Below are positions 15,201 through 26,173 of a DNA stretch of 64,000 nt, piece by piece (position 1 is the stretch's first letter; each line of letters opens with the position of its first letter). The notes under the pieces were generated by a model. It saw nothing but the letters and a program-made list of their open reading frames with translations. It had not been told where the DNA came from and did no database searches. A program made the translations under genes and the position numbers. The DNA lies in assembly GCA_020746105.1 (NCBI GenBank), contig CM036622.1, positions 15,915,987-15,979,986 of the forward strand, in the 5' to 3' direction. Source of the stretch: Trogon surrucura (taxonomy: Eukaryota > Chordata > Aves > Trogoniformes > Trogonidae).

Positions 15201-17506
15201 GTGTCCAGCGACCAGCAGTGCTTTTTTGAAGAAAGGCTGGTGAACACAGAGTAAGTCCAGACCCACATGTAGCATCTCAGATCCTCTGAAGAGCAAGTTG
15301 AGGATTTCCTCACACCCTGCTTGCCCTCGGACTGTCCTGCTCAGTGACTGCAGTGGGACCTGCGTGCCAGCAGTCAACCAAGGACAGCTGCAAGCTGTGA
15401 CATCCAGAGCTAGCTGGGAACTCCCACAGGGCTTCTGGCTCAGCAGGAGCACAGGATGGATCCGTACATGGGATGGCATCTGAAGGTAGATAAAGAGAAA
15501 ATGATTGCCTTGACTCATGGGTGTCTCCTGTAATTTGAAATGGGAAGTGGAAATACAACTTGTTTTGATGGTCTGCTCCTGGAAGCTCACTGAACCAGAG
15601 ACTTGCCAGATGACTCAGAGGAAGACGGTTGCTTGCTGGGAACTGCTGTATCAAAGGTTTGGCAGGATTATGTAACAAGCGGTTTGTCCTTCAGCGCTGA
15701 CAATGTGCCTTCTCTGCGCGACGGATGCTTACGATTGACCAGTTCTGAGGAATGGCAATAAAACAAAATGGCAAGTGCCTGGAGGCATTTTCAGGATGCA
15801 GCTGAGCTCCTGCCCAGAACAGAACTCTTATTTGTTTCTAGGCACTGATACAGTTGTTGAGGAAGCAAAGATACAATTTCACTGCTAGCCTTGTGCCACC
15901 CATTCTTTTGCAGTGGTCCCCTTTATGTTGTGTTTGGCACCTCCCTCTGTTTAGTGAAAATGCCAAAGGTAATTGTGGAAAATGTAAGCCTTTTCAGTTA
16001 AAATGGGTAAGGTTCAGAGAGCAATCTTTTAACTTTTGCAGAGCTGGGGCAAAGCTGTCTGCCTTTGTGTACTTCAGTTTTGCTCTGTGTCTCTTTCAGT
16101 GGCTCTCCTGGAAAAGTTTGTGCTGGATTGAGTGTTGGTGAAGATTGTCAATGTTTGTAGCTGGAGCTTAAGAAGATTCATCCTATCCTTAAAAAAAAAA
16201 AAAGTATTTGTTATGTCCTAGTTCAGAAACGGTGATGCTCCTTTTTGATAATGTCTGGTATCACCTTTCGGAGGACATAATTGATTGTGGCAGAGTTCTG
16301 AGAGTATTTTCAGTCCTTGGGGCTGTGTTTGAGACCATAGCTGGGAATCGCGTGTATTCACTGATGGTCATGTAACAATAGATGAAGTGACCATGATAAT
16401 TTTTATTAAAACTGCAAGTGCCTCACCAGCAGGTTTTGTTGGTTTGCCCATGATAACTAGAAGGCAATGAGAGAAGTTGCTCCATTTCTTATTTGTAAGC
16501 GTTTAGAGCAGAAATTTCTTACCCTGGCTTAGTGTAGAGAGACAGTTTTGCCGCATGCGCAGCCAAATATGACTAAAGCGTGTCTGTCTGTGCTCATAAG
16601 GCTGATGACATCCAGCTCTGTTTCCATCACATCAGATACGAACAGTGCCTTAATAGGAATATCGTTGTGTCAGGAGCAATCTGGGCAAGTTGCTGAAGCA
16701 TAACACAGGCAGGCTCACGATGCAGGACAGCCAAAGAGGTCAGTATTTCCACCACTTGTAGAAGTGCCAAAACTACCAGTGTAGATTAGTTTGGATCCAC
16801 AACAATGTTTGTACAGGGAGATATCCCACAGACATATTTCAAGACCTTACGAGCATAATCTGGATCTTACACCACTGTTAGAGGATTATAACTCTTTGGC
16901 TTTCAATAGAATTATTCGAGATTTATCTGGAATCCAAGTTATTTTAAGAAGTGTTGCGTATGGGCAAAATAGTTTGAATACCTCAAGTTTGTTTCTAGTA
17001 AGCTTTCACTCTTGCTACCAATGCCTTGCATAGGACTTAATGAGAGAAACTCCATTTGTTTTAACAGTTAAGTTTTTATAGCTCGAAGCAATTTTCTTTA
17101 GTGTAACATTTCAGAAGCCCTTTATGGCTAGCAATATTTCATTGAATGCCTGAAGATTTAGACCTGCTGCATGACTTTATCATGTATAAAGCTTATTATC
17201 TGGCATAATTTGGTGCATAGCAGGCTTATTTATTTAAAAGGTCACACAATCATATTTCACCACTGGTAATGGCATTTTTATCCATTTAATAGGTTTATCC
17301 TAAAGCATATTTATTCCTAATGCATTTTACTCTCAAGCCAGTTAATAACTTTAACTCTTCAGGCTCTTAGCAGAATAGAGAAGCCAGCATTTTGGAACAA
17401 GAATTTGACAAGTTGGGCCTAATCCAGGAGGACATAAGGTCTGATACAGTGTTCTATGCATCATCTCCTGATACAGCTCAGCACCTTGAAGCATTAGGTC
17501 TTAAAT
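9256..17506. other. Intergenic RPL15-NR1D2, proximal 8 kb
   Basis: No gene, tRNA or recognisable transposon was seen. The short ORFs match no family I recognise. Minor structure: two TTATGTAA D-box-like motifs at 12117 and 12267, an 18-base-period tandem duplication at 12435-12468, an A-rich tract near 12715-12728, a short perfect hairpin at 13587-13606, and a markedly A/T-rich stretch at about 13660-14540. Confidence 0.6.
12435..12468. repeat. Tandem duplication, 18-base period
   Basis: CAGGTGGAAAACAGCT occurs at 12435-12450 and again at 12453-12468, separated by CA. The copies are identical. Confidence 0.9.
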
Positions 17507-18995
17507 CACAGAATCACAGAATGTGAGAGGTTGGAAGGGACCTCAAAGATCATCTAGTCCAACCCCCCTGCCAGAGCAGGACCACCTACAGTAGAGCGCA
17601 CAGGAACATGTCCAGGCGGGTTTTGAATGTCTCCAAAGAAGGAGATTCCACAACCTCCCTGGGCAGCCTGTTCCAGTGCTCGGTCACACTCACAGTAAAA
17701 AAGGTTTTCCTCATATTTTGATGGAACCTCCTATGTTCCAGCTTCCACTCATTGCCCATTGTCCTGTCAGTGGATGCCACTGAAAAGAGCCTGGCTCTGT
17801 CCTCCTGATACTCCCCCTTGACATATTTATAAACATTAATGAGGTCACCCCTCAGCCTCCTCTTCTCCAAGCCAAAGAGACCCAGCTCCTTCAGCCTTTC
17901 CTCATAAGGGAGATGCTCCACTACCTTAACCATCTTTGTGGCTCTGCGCTGGACTCTCTCAAGCAGCTCCCTGTCCTTCTTGAACCGAGGGGCCCAGAAC
18001 TGGACACAATATTCCAGATGCGGCCTCACCAGGGCAGAGTAGAGGGGCAGGAGGACCTCTCTTGACCTACTTGCTACTCCCCTTCTAATACACCCCAGGA
18101 TGCCATTGGCCTTCTTGGCCACGAGGGCACATTGCTGGCTCATGGTCATCCTGCTGTCCACTAGAACCCCCAGGTCCCTTTCCCCTGCACTGCTCTCCAG
18201 CAGGGCAGTCCCCAACCTATATTGGCACATGGGGTTATTCTTTCCCAAGTGCAAAACTCTACACTTGCCCTTGTTGAACTTCATAAGATTTCTCCCCGCC
18301 CAGCCCTCCAGCCTGTCTAGGTCTCTCTGAATGGCTGCACAGCCTTCTGGTGTGTCAACCACTCCTCCCAACTTCGTATCATCAGCAAACTTGCTGACAA
18401 CATTCTCTAATCCCTCATCCAGATCATTGATGAATATATTAAACAGCACCGGCCCAAGCACTGACCCCTGAGGGACCCCACTAGACACAGGCATCCAGCC
18501 AGACTCTGCCCCATTGACCACAACTCTCTGGCTTCTTCCCTTCAACCAGTTCTCGACCCACCTCACTACTTGGTCATCCAGACCACACTTCCTCAGTTTA
18601 CCTATGAGGATGCTGTGGGAGACGGTGTCAAAGGCCTTGCTGATATCCAGATAGACCACATCCACTGCACGGCCATCATCCATCCACCTGGTTATGTCTT
18701 CGTAAAAGGCTATCAGGTTGGTCAAACATGACTTCCCCTTGGCAAAGCCATGCTGACTGCTCCTAATAACCTTCTTATCCTTGATATGCCTAGAGACAGC
18801 GTCAAGGATAAGATGTTCCATCACCTTTCCAGGGATGGAGGTGAGGCTGACAGGTCTGTAGTTAACCAGGTCATCCTTCCTGCCCTTCTTATAGACCGGA
18901 GTGACATTTGCTTTCCTCCGGTCTTCAGGCACCTCACCTGTTACCCACGACTTACCAAAGATGATGGAGAGTGGCCTTACATCATCTTTTGACCT
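17507..18995 (-). mobile_element. CR1 retrotransposon with uninterrupted RT ORF (5' truncated)
   Basis: A minus-strand CR1 copy. The 3' end (plus-strand left end, about 17507) carries two ATTCTGTG terminal repeats, read as CACAGAATCACAGAAT on the plus strand. The interior encodes the reverse transcriptase and C-terminal part of ORF2. The 5' end stops near 18990-19010 inside the sequence upstream of the RT core, so the endonuclease domain and promoter are missing. The copy therefore cannot be autonomous, although its reading frame is still open, which suggests a fairly recent insertion. It is the first of three minus-strand CR1 copies in 4.2 kb. Confidence 0.95.
17586..18995 (-). CDS. CR1 ORF2 fragment: reverse transcriptase domain
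   Basis: This is an open frame of at least 448 codons on the minus strand. It reads through the GTG at 18932 to about 18995, because upstream codons ([17 protein letters not shown]) stay in frame. It shows the non-LTR RT signatures in order: [16 protein letters not shown], then [14 protein letters not shown] (fingers), then [12 protein letters not shown] (first catalytic Asp), [23 protein letters not shown], and the FADDTKL active site with both aspartates present. The C-terminal CR1 region follows ([16 protein letters not shown], then [24 protein letters not shown]). It ends at the stop at 17586. The N-terminal endonuclease half is absent. It is a transposon remnant, not a host gene. Confidence 0.9.
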   Translation of the reverse strand, partial: RSKDDVRPLSIIFGKSWVTGEVPEDRRKANVTPVYKKGRKDDLVNYRPVSLTSIPGKVMEHLILDAVSRHIKDKKVIRSSQHGFAKGKSCLTNLIAFYEDITRWMDDGRAVDVVYLDISKAFDTVSHSILIGKLRKCGLDDQVVRWVENWLKGRSQRVVVNGAESGWMPVSSGVPQGSVLGPVLFNIFINDLDEGLENVVSKFADDTKLGGVVDTPEGCAAIQRDLDRLEGWAGRNLMKFNKGKCRVLHLGKNNPMCQYRLGTALLESSAGERDLGVLVDSRMTMSQQCALVAKKANGILGCIRRGVASRSREVLLPLYSALVRPHLEYCVQFWAPRFKKDRELLERVQRRATKMVKVVEHLPYEERLKELGLFGLEKRRLRGDLINVYKYVKGEYQEDRARLFSVASTDRTMGNEWKLEHRRFHQNMRKTFFTVSVTEHWNRLPREVVESPSLETFKTRLDMFLCALL

Positions 18996-19336
18996 CCAAG
19001 TTAGACAGACAACATGAGATAATGATCAGGGAAAAAAAAAACACTGCGCTATATACAGCTGCTGAAAGTCTGAAGCTGTCTTGGCCCTTGCACTGCCAGC
19101 TGTCCTTTGGGTAGTTGTGTATAATCATACTCAGGGCCAAAATATGTTTTACTTTATTCCCCAGATGCATTTTACTGATCTGAATATAGTTGCTTTTGTT
19201 TTCGCTGGATGTAAAAAGGCAGTCCTCTCTCTCGAGGCCAATGCACACAGATCAGTGCCACCTGTAATGAAAGGCTGTTCGTTTCTACAGTCTTGGGCTA
19301 TTTAGGACCCAGATGCAGGTGTCATTTGCCTCTGTT
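18996..19336. other. Spacer between two CR1 insertions
   Basis: About 340 bases of unique-looking sequence. Nothing recognised. Confidence 0.6.
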
Positions 19337-20672
19337 CATAGAATCATAGAATTATAGAATGTTAGGGGTTGGAAGGGACCTCGAAAGATCATCTAGTCCA
19401 ACCCCACTGCCAGAGCAAAATCCCCTAGGGCAGGCCAAACAGGAACGCATCCAGGAGGGTTTTGAAAGTCTCTGGAGAAGGAGACTCCACAACCTCTCTG
19501 GGCAGCCTGTGCCAGTGCTCTGTCACCCTCACAGTAAAGAAATTTCTCCTCATGTTGAGGCGGAACTTCCTATGTTCTAACTTAAACTCATTATTTCTTG
19601 TTTTATTGCTGGCCACCACTGAGAAGAAATTGTCTCAGTCCCCTTGACACCCACCCCTCAGATATGTTTATGTTAATAAGGTCCCCTCTCAGCCATCTCC
19701 CCTGAAGGCTGAACAGCCCCAGCTCTCTCAGTGTCTCTTCATAGGAGAGATGTTCAAGTCCCTTAACCTCTCGTAGCTCTCTGTTGGACTCTCTCTTTTG
19801 GTCTCTCTTGAACTGGGGAGCCCAAAACTGGACACAGTATTCCAGGTGTGGTCTCATCAGGGCAGAGTAGAGGGGGAGAAGAACCTCCCCAGACCTGCTG
19901 GACACACTTTTTCTTAATGCACCCCAGGATCCCATTGGCCCTCTTGGCCACAAGGGCACATTGCTGTCCCACGGACAATTTACTGTCCACTAGGACTCCA
20001 AGGTCGCTCTCCATGGGGTTGCTTTCCAGCAGGACATCCCTTAATCTGTACTGGTGCCTGGTGTTATTCCTCCCCAGATGCAGGACTCTGCACTTGTCCT
20101 TACTGAACTTCATGAGCTTCCCTTTGCCCAGCTCTCCAGCCTGTCCAGATCTCGTTGGATGGCAGCACAGCCTTCCTGTGTGTCAGCCACCTCTCCCAAT
20201 TTCGTACCATCAGTGAATTTGCTGAGGGTGCACTCTATCCCCTCATCCAGGTTGTTGATGAAGATATTGAACAAAACTGGACCCAGCACTGATCCCTGGG
20301 GAACATCACTGGGCACAGGCCTCCAGCTTGACTCTGTGCCGCTGATCACAACCCTCTGAACTCTGTTGCTGAGCCAGTTCGCAATCCACCTCACGGTCCA
20401 ATCATCTGTCCCACGTTTCTTGAGTTTACCTACGAGGATGATATGGGGGGCAGTACTGAAAGCTTTACTGAATTCGAGGGATATAACATCCGCTGGTCCC
20501 CCTTCATCAACCCATTTTGTCACACCTTCGTAGAAGGATATCAGATTAGTCAGGCAAGATTTCCCCTTGGTAAGTCCATGCTGGCTACTTCTGATAAACT
20601 TCTTTTCTTCTAATTGGTTAGAGATGGCCTTCAGAATGAGCCACTCCATCATCTTCCCAGGGATGGAGGTGA
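19337..20672 (-). mobile_element. CR1 retrotransposon, frameshifted RT copy (5' truncated)
   Basis: A second minus-strand CR1 copy. The terminal repeats at the plus-strand left end are of the ATTCTATG type (ATAGAATCATAGAATTATAGAATG). The element is truncated near 20672, where homology to the neighbouring CR1 copy stops after CCAGGGATGGAGGTGA. Confidence 0.95.
19425..20672 (-). pseudogene. Decayed CR1 ORF2 (RT) pseudogene
   Basis: The RT reading is split over four overlapping frames (about 20652-20110, 20113-19763, 19959-19603 and 19619-19425), which means at least three frameshifts. Recognisable blocks include [40 protein letters not shown] and [20 protein letters not shown]. The active-site motif reads FTDGTKL in place of FADDTKL, so the second catalytic Asp is lost. 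This copy is inactive and looks older than the one at 17.5-19.0 kb. Confidence 0.9.
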
Positions 20673-21450
20673 ATTCATGACTGAGCAGAGTTTTTTCTGG
20701 AGTTTTCCTTGTAAAATATCCACGTAATCACAACAAGCTTATGCTGCTCCGGAAGAGACAAGCAAAACCTTGGAGGAGCTGTGGGTAACATTTCTCACTT
20801 TGTATCCCTTCCACAGGACCTGCAGAACTTTCCCAAGATGAGCAAAGGACCAGCCAAGTAGGCCACTTGCATTATCAATTTACATGATTAAAAAGCACAT
20901 CTGCAATATCACCAGGTAAGAGAGAAAAGCAGAAGTGTTACCTGCTTCAGGCCATAAACTGACTGCTAGAGAGCTGAATCAGGAACAAAGTTACCCTATG
21001 GGCAGGTTAGTGTGTAACTGTCTATTATGACCTTTTATATCTTCCTCCAAGGCTCTGTTACTTGGCACCGAGAGACGGGATGTGAGCACGGGGAAGGGTT
21101 TGTGAGCCAGTTCCTCTGTTTCAGTTATACTTAGCTCCGTGACTGCACCACTCCCAGTACCTCGGCTGGTTGCATTCATGTCATGTAGGCATGCCCTTAA
21201 TGGGTAGGCTTTAAACGATGCTATATTTAGCTTTTGCTTCTTCCCGAAGCGTTCTGCACACATTCCGCCTATGAAGGGATGCGATGACAAGCTAAAGACC
21301 TCTGGGACATCCTTATCAGGATTTCTCTTCAACAGAGGGGAAGAAAAAAAGAAAAGTGCAACAGTCTGAAGAGTTACATACATATGTGAAATGGAAAATA
21401 AGTGGGGCAAGGGGTCAGAAAAGCCTGTGTAGGGCTTGACCCAAGCTGAC
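20673..21450. other. Spacer between CR1 copies
   Basis: About 780 bases with no recognisable gene or repeat. Confidence 0.6.
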
Positions 21451-21710
21451 TCACAGAATCACAGAATGTCAGGGATTGGAAGGGCCCTCAAAAGATCATC
21501 CAGCCCAGCCCTCCTGCCAGAGCAGGATCACCTACAGTAGATCGCACAGGAACGCGTCCAGGTGGGTTTTGAATGTCTCCAGAGAAGGAGACTCCACAAC
21601 CTCCCTGGGCAGCCTGTTCCAGTGCTCTGTCACCCCCACAGTGAAAAAGCTTTTTCTAATATTTTTATGGAACCTCCTATGTTCCAGCTTGTACCCATTG
21701 CCCCTCGACT
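21451..21710 (-). mobile_element. CR1 retrotransposon, short 3' fragment
   Basis: A third minus-strand CR1 copy. ATTCTGTG-type terminal repeats lie at the left end (TCACAGAATCACAGAATG at 21451). The element includes the 3' UTR and the FQCSVTPTVKK antisense shadow of the ORF2 C-terminus. It stops near 21708 after CCCATTGCCCCT. Confidence 0.92.
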
Positions 21711-24700
21711 CTAATCAATAGAAAGATTTCCACTGGCTTCCAGTGGATGAAATTAGTTAGATGAGTTATTGCTATTTATATCATTTAATGTAGGAAAGAA
21801 GTTACAGCTGTAGCTACCATTATAATGACTCTTAGAGGGCAATTTTGAAGCTAGTAACTGAAGATAGCAAGTAAATCTTCACTTTAAAGAAGCTGTAAAT
21901 GCAAGGATAAGTTTGTATCAGTTGCCTCACCTAAGAGGAGTGTACTTGAATAAACTATTTCCACCTGCAGTTGTGGAGAAAAAAATTACTCAGATTACTG
22001 AGCGTTGCAGAAGGATCTTGTCAAATAGACTGACTGGCTATAAAAACAGTGACAAAGTATTTTATATGGGGGAAAATAACTTCCATTATGTGTAAACCAC
22101 TATAAGCTCTAAATGACCAGGGAAGAGAAATTGGACTCACTGTACAAACATCAGCGTTGTTCTGAGCATCAGTCAAAAAGCCAAATAAGAGGCTAGGAAT
22201 TTTTTCCTAAGGTAATAAGGAACAAAGAAACAAAAAACATTAAGAGCTGTTGGGGCATGAAAAGGATGCTGCTCCTCGGCACTCATAAACAATTGTTTTT
22301 CTCTTTACAGAGTCTATGTCTGAGCATTGAATTAATATTATTGTAAATGTGCCAGGCATTGAAGAAATCCGACTCATCCAAAAGGAGACTAATGCCTGCT
22401 GATGGAAACTCCTGCGTTCCTGGATGGTGTGTGGATGTTTACTGGGGTTAGGAGGGCTCTCCACAGGGACAGAAAGGTGCAGGCATTCTGTCCCAGCCTG
22501 AACAACCACCAGCATTTCAGGCGTGAAGAAAAAGAGTCATCAGCCTCCACATACCTCTGGTGAGGTGGCCAGAGTGCATCCTGTCCCACCATCCAGCTAT
22601 CAACTGCAGTTAAGAGTTAAGTGAGCATTAGTTGGCGCAACACTGTTGTGTTGTCCCATCCAGGGGTAGGAAAGTCTGTATCACAGGCGGGAATTGCTCT
22701 GGAATTTAAATGTGCTGCTCCATGTGTGTGAGGTGGGAGGAAAGAGGGGGGAATGTTTATGTTCCTTCCCAGGGGTGGGAAAAAGGTTGTTGAAGCTTTC
22801 TGTCCAACTTTCTGTGCTTTTTCCCCTCTTCTGCCCTTTCACATGTCAATGCCTCACTTCAGTCTCTTGCTGAAACCACAAGTCTTTTGCAGAGAGCAGT
22901 ACCCCCAGCAAATGGAGGCCAAAGGATTCTGGGGGCTGACCAAATGGGTGGATTCCCAATTGCTCTTCAGGTGGTCATCCTAGTGCCTGTCCGACAATTG
23001 GGTTGGAGAGCTGCCACACCACTGTGAATGCCAGCAGTACCCCACCTCTACATAATGCCAGGATTTGTTTTGCCCTTCATGGTGGGGTGAATGACATGGA
23101 GGAAATCCCATCTCATGGGGCTCGAGGAATACTCAGCGAGCATCACATCTTGAAGGGAATGTTACTTGTAGCTCAGCAAGTATCACTAGAGCTTTAGCGG
23201 TCAAGTGGCAAAGAGAAGGCTCCCAAGAAGAAGCCCATGCACCATGACTCTGTCAACACCCAGAGCCAGAGGTTACTATGCCAGGTGTTTGTTTATGCAG
23301 ATGTGAGAGAGGTAGGTGGAAAGAGGCTCCAAGAAAAATTAGGCTCCCATAATGCAACCTGTTGGCAGAGTGTTGTCTTCCTCCAGTTACAGGGCAGAAT
23401 AAAAACCTTGATGCTCTCTAAGATGGTTTTCTCCTCCAAACTCTGTGCCAGTCTATACCTTCCTGCCAATCAGCAGCCCTGTAGTATAGGAGTGGTCAAG
23501 GCCATTTCTGAGACCTTCTCCATTAGGAGCTCCACGATAGGAGTTACACTGGTTGCATGTGGCTACACACAGCCAGCTCTACCTGCTGGACCTTCTCAGG
23601 AAACATGCCTTTTGACTTCCTCTGATGTTGTGGGCAAGGATCCTGAGTGGAAAGCTGGGTGATGGGCCCATTACTTGGTTTTTGCCATTATCTGTCCCTA
23701 AGAGAAGTGCTTGGCCCTTGCAACGCACATGTGTCTGTGGAGCCACCTCAGGGAAGGAACCAGAGAGGATGTAGTATGGGAGCATAGGGAGCAGTTCAAG
23801 GTCATTAAGGAAGGTGTTGGTCTGAGATGTGAGCAAGAAGCAGAATAAAGGCATCCTTGAAGATGGGTGGGGGTGGCTACAGGGCCCCGAAGTGCAGCGC
23901 CAGAGGCAAGAGCAGGCTGAAACTGTGATAATGATCCCCAATAGTCTCAAAAGCAGATGGTAGAAGATATTAGAGGCTGGAATCCCTCTGGGAGGGACAA
24001 AGTCCTGTCCTGGTAGTAAACAGGAGAGATTGAGATTTGGAGCAATAGTGTGACAGCCTCTCCCTACGGCATCCTGCAAAGCTGCGTACATTGCTTTTCC
24101 CATTGGTCCGGCCAGGCAGGAGCAGCAACATTTGTCCTTGCCCACAAAGGAAGTGGAGAAGCAGTCCTTCCCGTTATTGGCCACTCTCAGGAATGGAGTC
24201 CAAGGACCCGAAAAACCTGGAACCTCCCTTGAGCACCACAGACTGCCTACAGGCCAGGTGGACCTTTGGTCTGAGTGCCTGCACATGCATACTTATCTGG
24301 ATACTTCCACCTCCACCTGCAAGTTGGTCTCCTGCCTTATACAACAGCAAGAGCTCAGAGTTCTGTAGATTTTCTGGAAGTCTCGGTGAACATCTAGGGT
24401 TGGTTCCCTAGTGGTTAGTGAATATTACACAAGTACCTACTTTGCTAAAATTCAAAAAAAAAAATAAAAAAAATCCCAGAGACACAGAATGCACAGACAG
24501 AGAGGACTTGCTCTGCTGCTGTTCCTGATGCTCAACTTGGTCTCCTAAGAGAATTTGATTTATACCCTGTCATCCTCTTTGTTGGCTTTTGAGATGTTTG
24601 ACATGGCAGCATGGGCTAGTCTCAAATATATCACATTTGTGCTTGGTCCAGAAAGACCAGCAACTGGATGACGGAGCAAGACAGAGAACCATCCAGGTGC

Positions 24701-25140
24701 CCTGAGCATGGGAAGGGTGAGCGGGACATGGTGCCCTGTACCTCACCACGGCCAGGGCAAGCAGCCCTGCTCAGTGGCCAGCTGAGCAGGCAGGGGCTGC
24801 GTGGGAGTGACATGCTGGGGCTTAGGACATGCGGGCTGATGTTAGTGTGAGGAGGAGAACTGCAAACGTGAGGAGGACAAGAGGCTTTTGCTGCAGGAAA
24901 TCAGGGCTGGGGGACGCAAGGTCTGGAGATGGTGGTGGGTGCTGCCTGTGGACCAAGACGAGAGCTGGGTACCTCCCAGCTGCTGGACCACAGGCAGAAA
25001 AATGGGAAAACTCATCCGTTCACCTTCTTCGAGAAGCAGCTCACCCAAACTGACCTGTTTACCTCATTCGAGAAGAGAGGAAATTCACCCAAATTAAGAG
25101 GCGGTAAACCAGATTTAGCTGCAGTTAACCTCCGCCTGTT
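21711..25140. other. Intergenic upstream of NR1D2
   Basis: No gene or transposon recognised. The ORFs of 60-235 codons in this stretch resemble nothing I know and lie in several frames of both strands. A short A-rich tract lies near 24454-24471. GC content and CpG rise from about 25140 into the NR1D2 island. Confidence 0.55.
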
Positions 25141-25802
25141 AACCTCATTTAACCCCACCGCCTGCTCCCCGGCCCGGAGGTCCAAACACGCCACGAGGTG
25201 ACGCATCTCCCGCGGGCCCCAGGGGGCGGCGGAGGGACAGACCTTCACCTTGGGCTCCGCGTCCCCTTAAACAGAGACCCCTTCCCCGCTTTAGTGTTGC
25301 GGGGGGTTTTCTCTGGGCGGTTCCCTTCCGCGAGCGCGAGATGCTTTTACCATCCGGCTGCCGGTGAAGGGGTCTCACCCGAATTTTTCTTTCCCCCCGC
25401 AATGAGCAGATCGGCGGCGGCAGGAAAGGGGTGGGGGGGGAGGCGAGGGTCGAAGCTGTCAGGTGTTCCCCTCGGGAGAGGCTCAGCGCTAATTAAGCTG
25501 CGGCAATCAGAGCGCTTGGCATTTCCTGCCCGTGCTCGGCTGCGGAGCGAGCCCCGCCGGCGGATGCTGACACCGCCGCCCGTCACCCTGCCCCGCGGCG
25601 CCGCGGGCGCGTACTCCGAGTCGCGGCGTGCGGGCGAGCGAGAGCCGCGCCGATTGCGGCAGCCGGCGGGGCCCGGCCGGCGGAGGCGACTTCAGCGGGG
25701 ACAACCCCGCTCCGACCCCCCCCCCGCCCCTCCCCGGACAAACGCGCCGTTTCAGGCGGATCCCGCCGCCGCAGTGCCCCCGCCGCCAGCACGCGCCCGC
25801 CG

Positions 25803-25808
25803 CACGTG
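25803..25808. promoter_or_regulatory. NR1D2: Canonical E-box CACGTG upstream of NR1D2
   Basis: CACGTG in the context CCGCACGTGAGC, 30 bases before the DR2 site. CLOCK:BMAL1 binds this hexamer in Rev-erb genes. Confidence 0.65.
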
Positions 25809-25838
25809 AGCTCCCGCCCCGCCACCCGCCCAGCGCGG

Positions 25839-25857
25839 AAAGTGTGTCACTGGGTGA
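25839..25857 (+). promoter_or_regulatory. NR1D2: Rev-erb/ROR response element (RevDR2)
   Basis: AAAGTGTGTCACTGGGTGA has two direct half-sites, GTGTCA and GGGTGA, spaced by two bases (CT), with the A/T-rich 5' extension AAAGT fitting WAWNT. This is the architecture of a Rev-DR2 and closely resembles the autoregulatory site known in the NR1D1 promoter. It suggests that NR1D2 is repressed by Rev-erbs and activated by RORs. Confidence 0.75.
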
Positions 25858-26157
25858 GGGGGGCGGGCGGGGGCGGGGCGCCGGGGCGGGGCGGGCCCGG
25901 GGCGGGGCGGACGGCCGGCGGTGCCGCACTCTGCGCGGCTCCCGATCGCTTTTGTTGTAAAGGGGAGGGCGCCGCGGCGGGGACGGGCAGCTGCCGCTCT
26001 GACAAGCGACAGCGCGGCCGCCTCCCGCCCTCCCGCTCCATGTAAGGACTGCTGGCGGGGACCGGAGCTGAGGAGATCGCGACCGCGCGGAGCCGAGCCA
26101 GCCGTGCCGGGCCCACCGGAGTCCAGCGCGGCGCTGCCCCTGCGGGAGGAAGCCGCC

Positions 26158-26173
26158 ATGGAAGTCAGCGCGG
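26158..26173 (+). CDS. NR1D2: NR1D2 coding exon 1 (MEVSA plus one base)
   Basis: The ATG lies in GCCGCCATGG, and the donor GTAAGC follows (GT 26174-26175). The short coding part matches the human MEVNAGG start. The upstream limit of the exon is not visible. Confidence 0.93.

Noticed and set aside
17231..17246. RORE-like AGGTCA after TTTAAA
   Set aside because: The 5' extension TTAAA does not fit WAWNT at two positions, and the site is 9 kb from the NR1D2 start.
22600..24850. Several ORFs of 60-235 codons in the NR1D2 upstream interval, considered as a possible unknown gene
   Set aside because: They lie in conflicting frames on both strands and have no recognisable domain. No consistent splice structure was seen. 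Transcript data would be needed to revive the idea.
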